Assembly (NCBI GenBank): GCA_030847615.1
Contig: JAUMIR010000004.1
Location: forward strand, 68,851,001-68,915,000
Length of the DNA stretch: 64,000 nt
Origin: Gambelia wislizenii
Lineage: Eukaryota; Chordata; Lepidosauria; Squamata; Crotaphytidae
Reading direction: 5' to 3'
The notes under the pieces are model-generated. The model searched no databases. It was not told where the DNA came from and saw only the letters and a list, made by a program, of their open reading frames with translations. Of the stretch, positions 23,701 through 35,700 are shown one piece after another. The first letter of the stretch is position 1, and each line of letters begins with the position of its first letter. The translations under genes were made by a program, and so were the position numbers.

Positions 23701-26700
23701 ATCCATCTGGATCAGAGCCTGTACCTTGACAGCATACGACGCAGCCAAGCTCACTCACCCGACCAATGTTTGGGCACACTCAACCAGGTCAGCAGCCACA
23801 TCGGCAGTATTCTCCTCTATTGCCCCGATTCTGGAGGTCTGCCGAGCGGCGACCTGGTCCACTCCGTCAACTTTCATCAGGCATTACAAAATGAACAAGT
23901 TCAGGGCTGCAGATGCGGCTTTTGGTCGTAGGGTTCTCCACGAGGTCATTCAGGACTAGGACACTGGGCAGTCCTGTTCTAATTGGCTCGGGCATATCCC
24001 ATCTGTAACGACTCTCAGATTCATCCTCACACCAACCCAGAGAATGCCACATTGGTACTTACCATGATATGTGCATTCTGGGGCTGGTAGAGAGGAGGAA
24101 TACGGCCTACCCTCTAGACTACCTGTAAGATCATCGATACTTTTCTATGCTTAGCTAGTCAGAAAACTGCCTATGTGAGGACTGAGGTGAAGGAGGGGCC
24201 AATGGCCCAGGTCCTCACCTGATCAATTTAAAACTCAAAAACAGCTGGTTCTTCCTGCCTCTTCTCTGGGTAGTGGAGGAGATAATCCCATCTGTAACGA
24301 CTCGGATTCCTCCTCTCTACCAACCCCAGAATGCACATTCATGGTAAGTACCAACGTGGCATTCTGTACCTCAACGAGTATGTCTGAGAATGATGTAGCT
24401 TTTTCTTGGAAACCATCTCTGTGAAATATTGTACACCAAGATTTTTATTGGTTCATGCTGAATTGAGTTACCAAGGCAACAACTTTTATGTTCTTTCTTT
24501 GCAAAGCAGCTGGTTTTGTCACTTCCTTTTTGGTTTCCAAGAAAGGCAAACTGAAAACAAGAGCTTCCCATTTATTTTGGGGACTGTGCTTTTGTGCCAA
24601 TATCCTAGTCTAACTCGTCAGGGCTTCCAGTAGTAGAGCTGGGTTTTGTGTATTGAGGGCCATCGTTCATTATTCAGCTAGCTCACATGTCATGAATCAG
24701 GTTAGAGCTTGCTTTCTCCCTCCTTCCTTTAAATGTTTTCATTCTTTTTGCACTTCCTGGTTTGTGGTTATCATAGGCTATCAAGATGCCGAATCAGGCA
24801 CACTGTAGTTAATTCATGGTATAGTATGCATGCAAATTGGAAACCATAGTTTCAGGTAGGTTTCTGGTTCTTGTTTAGAGGCAAACTGGCTTGCAAGAAT
24901 GCTAGCTTGCCTGAATTGGACATTATGGTAATCTCTGCTTACCTCAAGCTATGAAGTGCAAAAGGGAATCAAAATATGCACACAAAAGAAGTGCACATGA
25001 GCTTAAAGTACATCACAAACAGATGAACCTCAGTTTGGCCATGATGTTGATTTCTTCCCGAGGAGATTGTTATGTGCCTTCCAATTGACTCTGAGTTATG
25101 GTGGATTTTCATCCATAGGATTTTCTTTGCAGGATTTATTCAAATGAAGTTTGTCATCGCCTTCCTCTAAGGTTGAGAGTATGTAACTTGCCCAAGGTCA
25201 CCCAGTGGGTTTCCATAGCTGAATAATAATTCAAGCTCTGCTTTCCCACAGCTCTAGTCCAACACTCAAGCCGTTATACCATGTTGACTCTCTTTCCAGG
25301 AGCCGCTAGTACGTAACTTGCTTTTGTTAAAGTAAGAATCATGCAATTTGCCTTCAGCATACTGTATTCTTTTTCCCCCCAGTGCCCCTGTCGCCATTGG
25401 AATAGCTAACATGTCCACTGCAGAGATGGTGGCAGCTGGAATGAAAGGAAAAGGCATCACAGTGCTTCATACCTATATGGATCACTTATGGTAGGTGCCT
25501 AACCAAAGTTTGTATGATAGTTGACACAAAAGGAGTGTAAGCCTGTAGATAGCTGTGTCTAGGTGCAGTCCAATCCAGAGAACATTGAAAACACAGAACC
25601 TTTCTTATGAGCTGACCTGAGGACTCTGCTATAGCATAATCTATAAATAAAGTTAATTGAGAAATACATACTACACTGAAACCAAAAGTTCTATATTCAC
25701 TGCTATGTCCATGGTTCCCCTTGATCTCTAGCAAGAAGCTTCTGTCCTTGAACCTCAGTGAACTCTTAGGTGGAACATGACATCTCTTTTCCACCCTGTG
25801 ATGTCAGTGTTGTTGTTGTGGAGGGGGGGCATTCCTTTGAAATATCTTGCACCACAAAGCATATCTTAAGCCTAAGTCTCCCCTTACTTCTCACCTGAGT
25901 CCATGGATGGATTGCACATGGTAGATTGCATACATGCATTTTAATAGTTTCATAGATTTTATAGTATAAGGTTCATTTCACAATATAATCTTCTATGTTG
26001 TGTCCTGCATTAGACACAAAATGGAACATGCAACCCAACAAATGTGGGGTTTTGGTAGCTTTTAGGCACATCCAATCAGAATGTGGTCTTGATGGAGATT
26101 GTGCAAGCAGGGTTTTATTTTGAGTGTGGCAGATTGTTATTCACTTGCATATTAACAATATTGAATAAACCAGAGTCATAGAACTGTAAATTTGTAAGGA
26201 ATGGCAGAGGTCATCTAGTCAAACCCCCTGTTTGAGATCTATAGCTAAAGAATTCCTGAAAAAGTGGCCATGCAAGCTCTGTTTAAAAACCTTCAATGAA
26301 GGAGAACCCACTACCATCTCAGACAGTTCATTCCTCTGCCAAACAGCTTCTGCTATCAGAAATAACTTCTTAATATTTAGTTGAGATCTCCTTTTTTAAT
26401 TTGAATCCATTGGTTCATGTCTTGCTCTTTGGAGCAACAGAAAAATGTGACGACCTTTCAGATATTTGAAGATGGCTCACATCAGCACTCAGTCTTCATT
26501 GATGATCTTGAGTTTCCAGATTGTTTTAGCCATGCATTTTTGGGAGCAGATGTCTTCATATACGTATCTACTGCTGTTCCTGTTTCCTTGGAATAGGCAT
26601 TCTTTCCAGTGAAGATTTTAATTGGTCCTGTCCTGACTCTTGGCTGTGAACAGTTCTTTTGCTCAGATTGGAATTTGGAGTAATATTTTACTTGTTTTCT

Positions 26701-29700
26701 TTTAAATTAAAAAGGGGGTTTGGTGACAAGTCATGCCCACCCATCATAGTCCCCTTAGAAGGAGAAGCTTCAGAGGTGATGGGTGCTGAAGAAGTGGAAC
26801 AAGAGAATGAAGAAGGGAAGGGCCAAGCACTGGAAAACAGCCCATCTGTTGACTCATCCTTGCATAGAGACTGTGGAAATCTTGAGATGGAGGAAATTAC
26901 TCAGTGTGCTGACCTAAGGGGAAAAGAGGTACCAGATGAAGATGGAGGTGTTGAAACTGTCAAAGAAGAAAATTCAGAAGTTTCTCAGGAGATAGAAGAA
27001 AGGAGTCCACAAGGTATAATTTCAGGGATGTCGATAGGCATTTCTGTTCTAGTAGCCACTTTCTGCTGAAGAGAGCAATTGCTTGCTTAAATAACAAGAC
27101 AGACTGATACATCTTGCTATCTTTTGGATGCTACACAAGGTGTAAAGTTAGCATGTATGCTATGTGGTGTGTGAGAAGGATGGATGTGTCCCCCTTTTCA
27201 TTTAATGGTGTTGGTACATTGGAGGTAAGTGTGCTCTCTCTCCCCACATTACTGGCAGAGACAAGCACTTCAGTGCTTACGCATGGTAAGCCCTCTGCCT
27301 TGATAATATGTGGAGGCTTTATCAGGCCCTGTGATCACTAGTAACTTGCTGACTTTTCTGTAGAAATGTAATGTTCGTAGAGATATGTTTTATTAAATGG
27401 GCAAAAATGGGGAACATAATTCATTATAAGACTTACATGTGGAAGTTAATAACTTGAAGTTGTGCTTTGCAGCACAAAAAAATCATTTCCCTGTATAACA
27501 GACTCAACTTGGAGGTGTAAGTAGTGGCAGATAGGTTCACTGTGCGACAGTGATTAGTGGTGAACTGGACCATACTGCTGGTTTGTGCTGAAGCTGATGG
27601 GGAACTGTTCTGTCTTTCTGTTTTATTTGACAGAGCAAATGGATGTGTTGCTTCATCAGTGCTTCTTCCATGCCTTAAAATGCAAGGTAAAGAAGTCAGA
27701 ACTCCCTCTGCTGGCCAGCACCTTTCTGCGTAACTATATGTTTTCATGCTGGTAAGTGTAGTACAGTTGGGTGGGAATTTGTGACCTTCCACATGTTGTT
27801 GCACTGCAGTTTCCATTATCCCTGATCACTTGCCATGGTAGTTGGGCTCATGGAATTTGCAGTCCAGCAACATCTGGAGGGCCTTTGTTCCTTAGCCATT
27901 ATGAAAACTGGGTGCAAGTTTGCTGAAGAATATTACTTTTTCTTTGAACTTCCTCATTTGTGTCAAAGTTCCCTCTGCATCTCATGTCATTATGATTCAT
28001 TCAGTTTGAAGGCCATGGCAAATATAGTACAGCAAATCACTACACTAATACAAAGTCAATATTTTAAAGTCCCAAATAATATCACTATAATTTACAAAGG
28101 TATCAAACAACTTCAGTTCAGATTCATCCTCTGTTTCTCCATGGCGATCTACCATAATTTTATCTGTCTGTGTGTCTCAGACCTTTCTTGTTGTCGAAGT
28201 CAGAAGAGCCACTTTTTAGAAGGGATAGACAAAATACAGCCTGGGGAGCCTCCATACCCTCCAATTAAAAAAAACCAAACACATTACTGAAAAAGCCTTC
28301 TTCCCATGCTCTCTGGGGCCATGGAGTGTAATGTCATCAGGTTTTAGGTCTCCTCTTGGCCTGTTTCAGGTGAGGAGGGGACTTTTTTCCAAAACCAGAA
28401 GTGACTTCTAGTTACTTCCACTTCTGAAAACAGGGTCAACTGAATCTAAAACAGGCCAGAAAGAGGGAAACATGGTGAAATTACTCTCCAGTGCCGTCTC
28501 AATGGCATGAGAAGACTTTTGAAGCAATCAGAAGAAATTGGGTGGAGCATCAGTGATGTGGAGTGCTGGGAGGTCACATTGGAGGCCCTAAGGGATGCAT
28601 GGGGGTCATAGGCTACAAGCTACCCTTTGCCCATCCCTGCACTAGTTGATATAATGCAACGGGACTGATGTGCTAAGCCAAAGCATTGTTCCATTTAGTT
28701 CAACTCAGTCTACTTCAAATAGAAGTAGCTCTCCAGGGTCTTAAGGCAAAGGTCTTTCTCAGCTCTGTTACCTTTTAACCAGAGTTCCAGTGATTGAACT
28801 TGCAATCTTTTGCATAAGAAGTATGTATGTTACAGTGAGTGAATTTTGGTGCCACTCCGATGGCATAGCTTCCTCCCTTCTGTTAAATGATAGAGAAACA
28901 TTAATCTTTCAAGCTACAAGCAGCTCACAGCCAGCTCTCCCAGATTAACTAGGCAGCCAGGAAACTAATATATTAAGACTTTAAATCATTATTGTCAAGC
29001 AAGTAAACTTGATAAAAAGACTAGTTTTGATCCATAATTCCATGAGTAGGCACAACACTCACTGATCTTCAGTGTCAGGAGCCCCAAGCTATAAAGTTGC
29101 AGTTAGTGAAGAATCTAATGTGTGCAGGAGTTTCATGTGTACACCACTGCTCCCTCGTGTGTATGGAGATTCTGGAATGAACTACTGCCAGCCATGTGTA
29201 CTTACCATATATACTGATGTATAGGGTGATTTCACATATACGTCGAGGGCAGGTTTTAGGGCCCAAATTATGGATTTTGATATGATCCATGGATATATTG
29301 AAGTTCATTCTGTGGAGAGGGGAAAGCACCAGTGCCACCTCAGAGGGCCAGTCGCCAAATCTGCTGCCACCACCATTTTCTCACCTAAGCATTCAGAAAG
29401 ACCTTTCGCCACTCTACTCAGAGAAAGGGATGGTTCCTTTTTTTTGATAAAAGTTAAGATAAATATTAACTCTTATCAAGAAAAAGAACCATCCTCTTCT
29501 CTAAGTAGAGTGGTGAAAGGGGAGAACTTAGTCTGCCCCAGGAGAACCTAAAAGAAGCACTGACCCCCTCTACTCTCTCAGCACTCATTTGAGGGGAAGC
29601 GCCAAAGAGCTGCCGCCACCACCATTTTCCTGCCCACACATTCAAAAAGGCCAGAAGTGGCACCACAGTGCAGAGAGTAGAGGGGGTCGGTGCTTCTCTT

Positions 29701-32700
29701 AGCTTCTCTTGGGATGGACTTAGCTCTTGCCTTTTGCCACTACTCAGGGAAGGGGATGGCTCCTTTTTTGATAAGAGTTAAGTACTTACAGTACTTACAT
29801 TGACCTGTAAATAAGTTGACCCAGGATTTTGGGGTCAATTTTTTGACTAAAATTTCTACGCTTATGCATGGGTATATACAATACATAGGTATGTACAGTG
29901 GGTTATACACTGAAACAGAATTATAAAATTATCCTTGCTGGGTTGGGATGAGAAAAGAGCCCTAGTTTCCATAATTAACAGTAGAAGTGCTGGTACTCTA
30001 GGTCATAGACTTTATTACTACAGCAAGTTTAGCGTGTCTGAAAATCTGTTAAGGTAGACTCCAAATGAAATGAACATTAAAATTTTCTTCAATGGAACAT
30101 TGGCATGCTTAGCTCTGAAAAGCTCATTATGCTTCTATGAGTATCTTGTGTATGTGGTACTTTGTGCTCTTGGATCATACACAAGAAAGAAGAGCACCTA
30201 TGTTCCAATAGAAGAAGCTTAATGAAAAGAAAAAAAATGTATCATTTCTAATGGAGAAGGCAGTTACATTCCATATTTTTGTATGGAATTTAAGTTCTCT
30301 ACTCCCAATTTCAGTGTATTTATGTTCCAAGAGTAAGTCAGCAGGAGATATCAGGGATGGAATAGAAACACAATTTCAGATGCTTAAGTGTGATTTTCTT
30401 GGTTGATTGTCTTTCTTATTTATAATTGTTTTTTCCTTTAACCTACTAATAGTCCAAAAGGCCAGCAGCTTGACATAAAGAAATCCAGCTACAGAAAGGT
30501 GAGTAATTGTTTTTATGTACTATGAAAGATGGGGAGGAAAAATTAATTATTTAACTTTGATTAAAAATCAGGATTTGCCTTCCTGTCTGCTTCTCAAGTA
30601 TCTGTCCCTCACATGGTTGTAACACACTGTGTGCCCCTGTTTGCAGGGAGGGGGAGAGTTCAGGTGTGCTGCAGTTTTTGAAGTGTACAGGTGGTGCTTC
30701 AGGCAAAAGTGGCCTATTTGCTCTTCCACTCCTTGTCATTTATTTGAAAATACTTCTATCATTTTTACTGTCCATGCCATAAAGAAGAAAATGAGTCAAA
30801 AAAGGTCTAGTTGCACTCCATTTGTAAAGACGTCATAATTACTAAATACAAGAATGCAAGAAGAAGCAAAGTTGTGTAGTCCTGCACTGTATGTGAGCAG
30901 CTGGTAATCTGTTTTTCTGTGGATGCCTACTTGTGCTTTACTGTAATGACTTTTCATAAGAGCCATTTAATGTATTTATGCATTTCATACAGATATAGCC
31001 TGCATCTAGATTATTACCTCAGACAGAAGTCTATTTTTTTCTTGCTAGATTAATAAGGCAATCCTAAAAGTAAGTCCCACTATATTCAGTGGTGCTTGAT
31101 CCAAAATAAGTACGCATAGAACTACAATGTGAGCCAGTGTGGTGTAGTGGTTTAGGTGTTGGACTAGAACTCTGGAGACCATGGTTTGAATCTCTGCTCA
31201 GCCATGGAAGCCCACTGGTGGCCTTGGCCAAATCACACTCTCAGCCTCAGAGGAAGGTAAAGGCATTCCCCCTCTGAACCAATCTTGTAATAGTGATAGG
31301 GTCACTATAAGTCAGAAATGACTTAAAAGCACACATCAGCAGCAACAATAAAGTTTTAAAGAAACTAGAAGTCTCTGTTGTTTTGAGAGCCAGCATGGTG
31401 TAGTGGTTTGAGTGCTGGACTAGGACACTGGGAGACCAGAGTTCGAATCCCTGCATGGCCATGGAAACCCACCGGTTGACAGTGAACAAGCCACACTCTC
31501 TCAGCCTCAGAGGAAAACAAGGGCAACCCCCTTTGAACAAATTCTGTCAAGAAAACCCTGTGATAGGGTCACCTTAGAGTCGCCACAAATCAGAAATAAT
31601 GTGAACGCTGTTGAACAAGTTCCTCCTAGCTGATTCATTCCTTGCCACAGAAAGGTAGAAGGTCACGGTGGTCATTAACACAGTTTGCCAAACTGCACAG
31701 CCATGCATTTACATTATTCCCCTTCTCCCATACTTTGCTAAAGAGAATATATACTTTTGCCAAGGAACTGTCCATAAGAATTTTGTGTATTTCAAACCAC
31801 GAGGCCTCAAGTTTTCCAGGAGAATTGCTGAAAGAGTCTAATATTACAAGCTATTTTATCTGTTCTCTTTCTAACATCTCTCCTCCATTGTGAATTAACT
31901 CATATAAAGAACACCACCACATACCGTTTTGCATATTCAAACTAGACTTTCCGTACAGCTTTCTGTAGGCAGCTGAGAGTCACACACTTGCATGATTTGA
32001 TGATATCCATTAACCTGGTATTGTAAATTTTAGTACCCCTCCCTTACTTGATGGTGACCCTGGAGGTACTACAGACTGCAGTATTCTGGTGATGCCACTG
32101 AGCCCCAACCAAGGGCCTTTTGCGGTACATCATGCAGGTTCATGATGTTATTAATTTGTATCTGTACAGCCTGTTACAAAACCTTTTTTCCGGCACACTA
32201 TCTGAAGTGCACAGACCTGGGCCTCTATTGCTATAGTTGCACTAGCTTTCTCCCTACTTTCAATGTGCTTGGAGGATAACCAACAACCACTGAAACATAG
32301 ACCCTCTGCTAGACTGCTGTGGCTCTTGTCCCTGTATATATATTCTAATGGCTTTTACTCTCTTAGTTCTCCAAGTTCCTGCAGTCGATGCAGCAACAGA
32401 AGATCCTTCAGGTGAAAGAAATGAGTAAGGGAGTAGAGAGCATTGTGGATGTGGACTGGAGACATGACAGGTAAGATTCTGAGCCCTGTCAGAGTCAGAG
32501 TTAATACCTTGGAGATGAAAAATGGGCTGTTTTCAAAACAGAAGAGTTTAGAAGAATTGTATGATTTCTGTCTGAAATGCTTTAAAAGTGGTTAATGAGC
32601 TGAGTTGTGTGTTAAGGAAAGATCTAATTAGCACATAAGTTGTTCCTTTTGCAAGGGACCTAGCTTTCTCTCACATACACCCATTTCCAAGGCATACTCT

Positions 32701-35700
32701 TCTATAGGCAAGATGCAGTTAATATCCTAGACAAGGTTCTATCTTTTTTTTTACTTGGTTTTTTTCCAGGCTGTGAGGCCGTGTTCTGGAAGAGTTTACT
32801 TCTGACGTTTACTTCTGATGTTTCGCCTGCATCTGTGGCTGGCATCTTCAGAGAATGGTTGGGTAGCAGTGTGTGTGGAGTTTATGGAGATTTTCACACT
32901 ACACTGTTATAGTGTTACTATTCTACTTTAATTGCTCTGGCTTCCTCCTGTGGAATTCTGAGGTTTGTAGGTCAGTGAGACCTAAGAGTTCTCTGGCTGA
33001 GAGTTATAAACACCCCTCCCTTAACTGCAAATCCCATGATTCCACAGGAGGCAGCCATAGCAAATAAAGTGGAATAGTAACACTATAACAGTACAGTGTG
33101 AAAATCTCTTATAGTCTGTGAACCCCTGTTGGGGAATATATATAAATTTGTGTATTTGAATGGTTAGTTTCTGGGTATAGAAATACAAGGAGGATTAGTG
33201 TTTGTTTGGCTAATGGTTGGTTGATGGCCCATTATCTGCTGGAAATCCTGTCCCTGGGTGGAATTCCTTTGTAAGTGTTGAGTTTTGATTCTGTTGTTTT
33301 TCAAAACTGGAAGCCAGATTTTGTTTACTTTTAGGGTTTCTTCTTTCCTGTTGAAGTTGTTCAGGTGTTTGTGGATTTCAATAGCTTCTCTGTGCATTTT
33401 GATAATGGGCCATCAACCAACCATTAGCCAAACAGACACTAATCCTCCTTGCATTTCTATACCCAGAAACTAACCATTCAAATACACAAATTTACATATA
33501 CTCCCCAACAGGGGTTCACAGGATATAAACTCCACACACACTCCTACCCAACCATTCTCTGAAGATGCCAGCCACAGATGCAGGTGAAACATCCAAAGTA
33601 AACTCTTCCGGAACACTGCCTCACAGCCCAGAAAAAAAACAAGGAAAATCTATGGATGCTGGCTGTGAAAGCCTTTGACTTCAAATTCTATCTTTTTGGT
33701 TGATTTTGAGAAGCCAAAAATCTAAGCAAGCTACTGTCACAAAGGCAGCTTTGCAAATAAATATATAAATGCAAATTGCTCATAACCTCAATCAGGGCCA
33801 CCCAGTATACTTATCAATAAGTGGCACAGATGGGGGTTGAGTATGTATTGGAGAACAAGAATGAAGATGTGATGAATGCATGACTATAGTAATTAGAAGA
33901 AGGGGTGGGGCTTTATAGAAGTACAGGTTTTGTTAACAACCTAGAAGAGTGTTCATAGCAAAGAGACTGTTAAGCTATAAAAACATGTTGATACACAAGA
34001 AGCTTGAATAACTATCTATAAATCTAAATGACACAAATCAAACCATACTGCTTTCCCTGTTGCTAAAGCTTAAGGAGGAAAAGTTATGAGGAAAAGGTGT
34101 GTGCTTATTTTCTACTAGAGAAATAAATAGGAATTTTCTGTGCAAAAAAAGGTGGAAGCATGCAATCCTGAACAGATACTGAGTTGGAGCATGTTTGTGT
34201 AGATTTTCTTTTTTGTTTCCTATTTTATTCTGCATCTATAATGGAAGAATGATGCCATGTTCTACGCAGGGAGATATGGTGTCCAGCAAATCAATCAATC
34301 TTGCTCAGCGTTCTGCATAGCTTTTGAGATTTCAAGGGCTAGGCACATGATTTTTAAAAGAAAAGATGACATATTCTGGATGCTGAATTTTGGTGCATCA
34401 GCAGAATTTGAAGCTTGTGCAACACAGTTGCTGAATATAAGTACTGGGAGCGGGGACCATGTATATATTAATGGGGACTGAAATATTGATAGCTATTGGT
34501 ATGCAGCCTAATGCTTAAGATATTTCTTTAGTTTTGGCTCTTATCTGTTGTTATGTTTGATTGATCTTAATCTTAAACTCTGTCAGTGGAAGAAAATAAT
34601 GGTACCATATGGATTCTGTATTGGTAATGCTACTTTCTCCCAGAGTTTGTTAATGGCTTTCACTGGAGATATCTACAAGGCATCAGTCATCAGCAGTAAC
34701 ATCAGCTTCCATTCACAGACTATACTAGGAATGGAATCACAGGTTCTGCATTCTTATCTTATATGTTTACTTGTAGATTCAGACTTAAATCCACATTTTA
34801 AATCTGAACCCCAACTTTATACACAAGTTATTTGAAACTAGACACTATCCGGGTAATTCATATACATGGTTCTTTTTGGTGTATATTTTATACATGCAAT
34901 ATGAACAAATCTTTTAAAACTGTTGCTACAGTTCAGTTACATCTTCCTCAAAAAAAAAATATTGTTTATGTTTCTGCCATTCCTCAACCTCCCACATTTC
35001 ACAGTTTCCATCATATTATTGCATCGGCACTAAAAAAAATATAATTTAGACCAATGGTCAATGTTATGAACACCAACACAGAATAATCAACTCTAGGACT
35101 GCATAGTGCAAGACTAAAGAGAGCGCTTGTGCTTTTTTAAGAACTGCATTGTGCTAGAAACATGTGTTTAAACAAGTGATGCCTTCAGTCATCTCTCTGC
35201 TGATGCATCAGGTCGGTGTCATACCTTTTGAACCTGCTCCGTTATTTCTTACTAAAGGCATGGAAGAATTTTCAAGACAAGCCTAATCATTTTCATTCTG
35301 TAATTATTTGTCATCTCCTGATTGGTACACTCACCTGTTAGCTTTTGTAATGGCTATTACTTTCTCCATCACTATGCCAATGCATCAGATTTTTACAACC
35401 AGACATGCAAAATATAGGCAACTTTTAAACTGTCTCCCTTTTATTGTCATTCAGTGTTGTACATACCAAGTAAGCATTAGCTTTTATCTAATTCAGCTTT
35501 ATTATACCAAATATTTGTAAGACTTTAAACTTTAGAACATAAGTTACCCAGTTGGTATAAAGAGGATAATGATTGTAACAATGATTTATTCAATTTTTGT
35601 TCAGTTTTCTCCATAATTCCCTTGAAGTAGTAATGATCAAGGACTTTAGAGTCATGTGTTCAAGTCTCTGCTCAGCCATGGACATTTGGGCTTATTTGCT

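Larger units (their letters stand above)
32737..33697. mobile_element. Penelope-like element, copy D, inverted arms, 12-bp TSD
   Basis: TTCTATCTTTTT flanks the insert at 32737-32748 and 33686-33697. The left arm (32760-33290, - strand sense) and the right arm (33400-33685, + strand sense) are inverted copies of the terminal repeat and diverge only near their ends. A coding remnant on the - strand lies between them. A MITE (32886-33114) is nested in the left arm. Confidence 0.8.

Noticed and set aside
27835..28290. 151-codon ORF in intron 7
   Set aside because: Starts in a palindromic repeat and shows no family resemblance.
31384..31460. tRNA gene
   Set aside because: A and B boxes are present, but there is no cloverleaf or anticodon stem; it is the head of a SINE.
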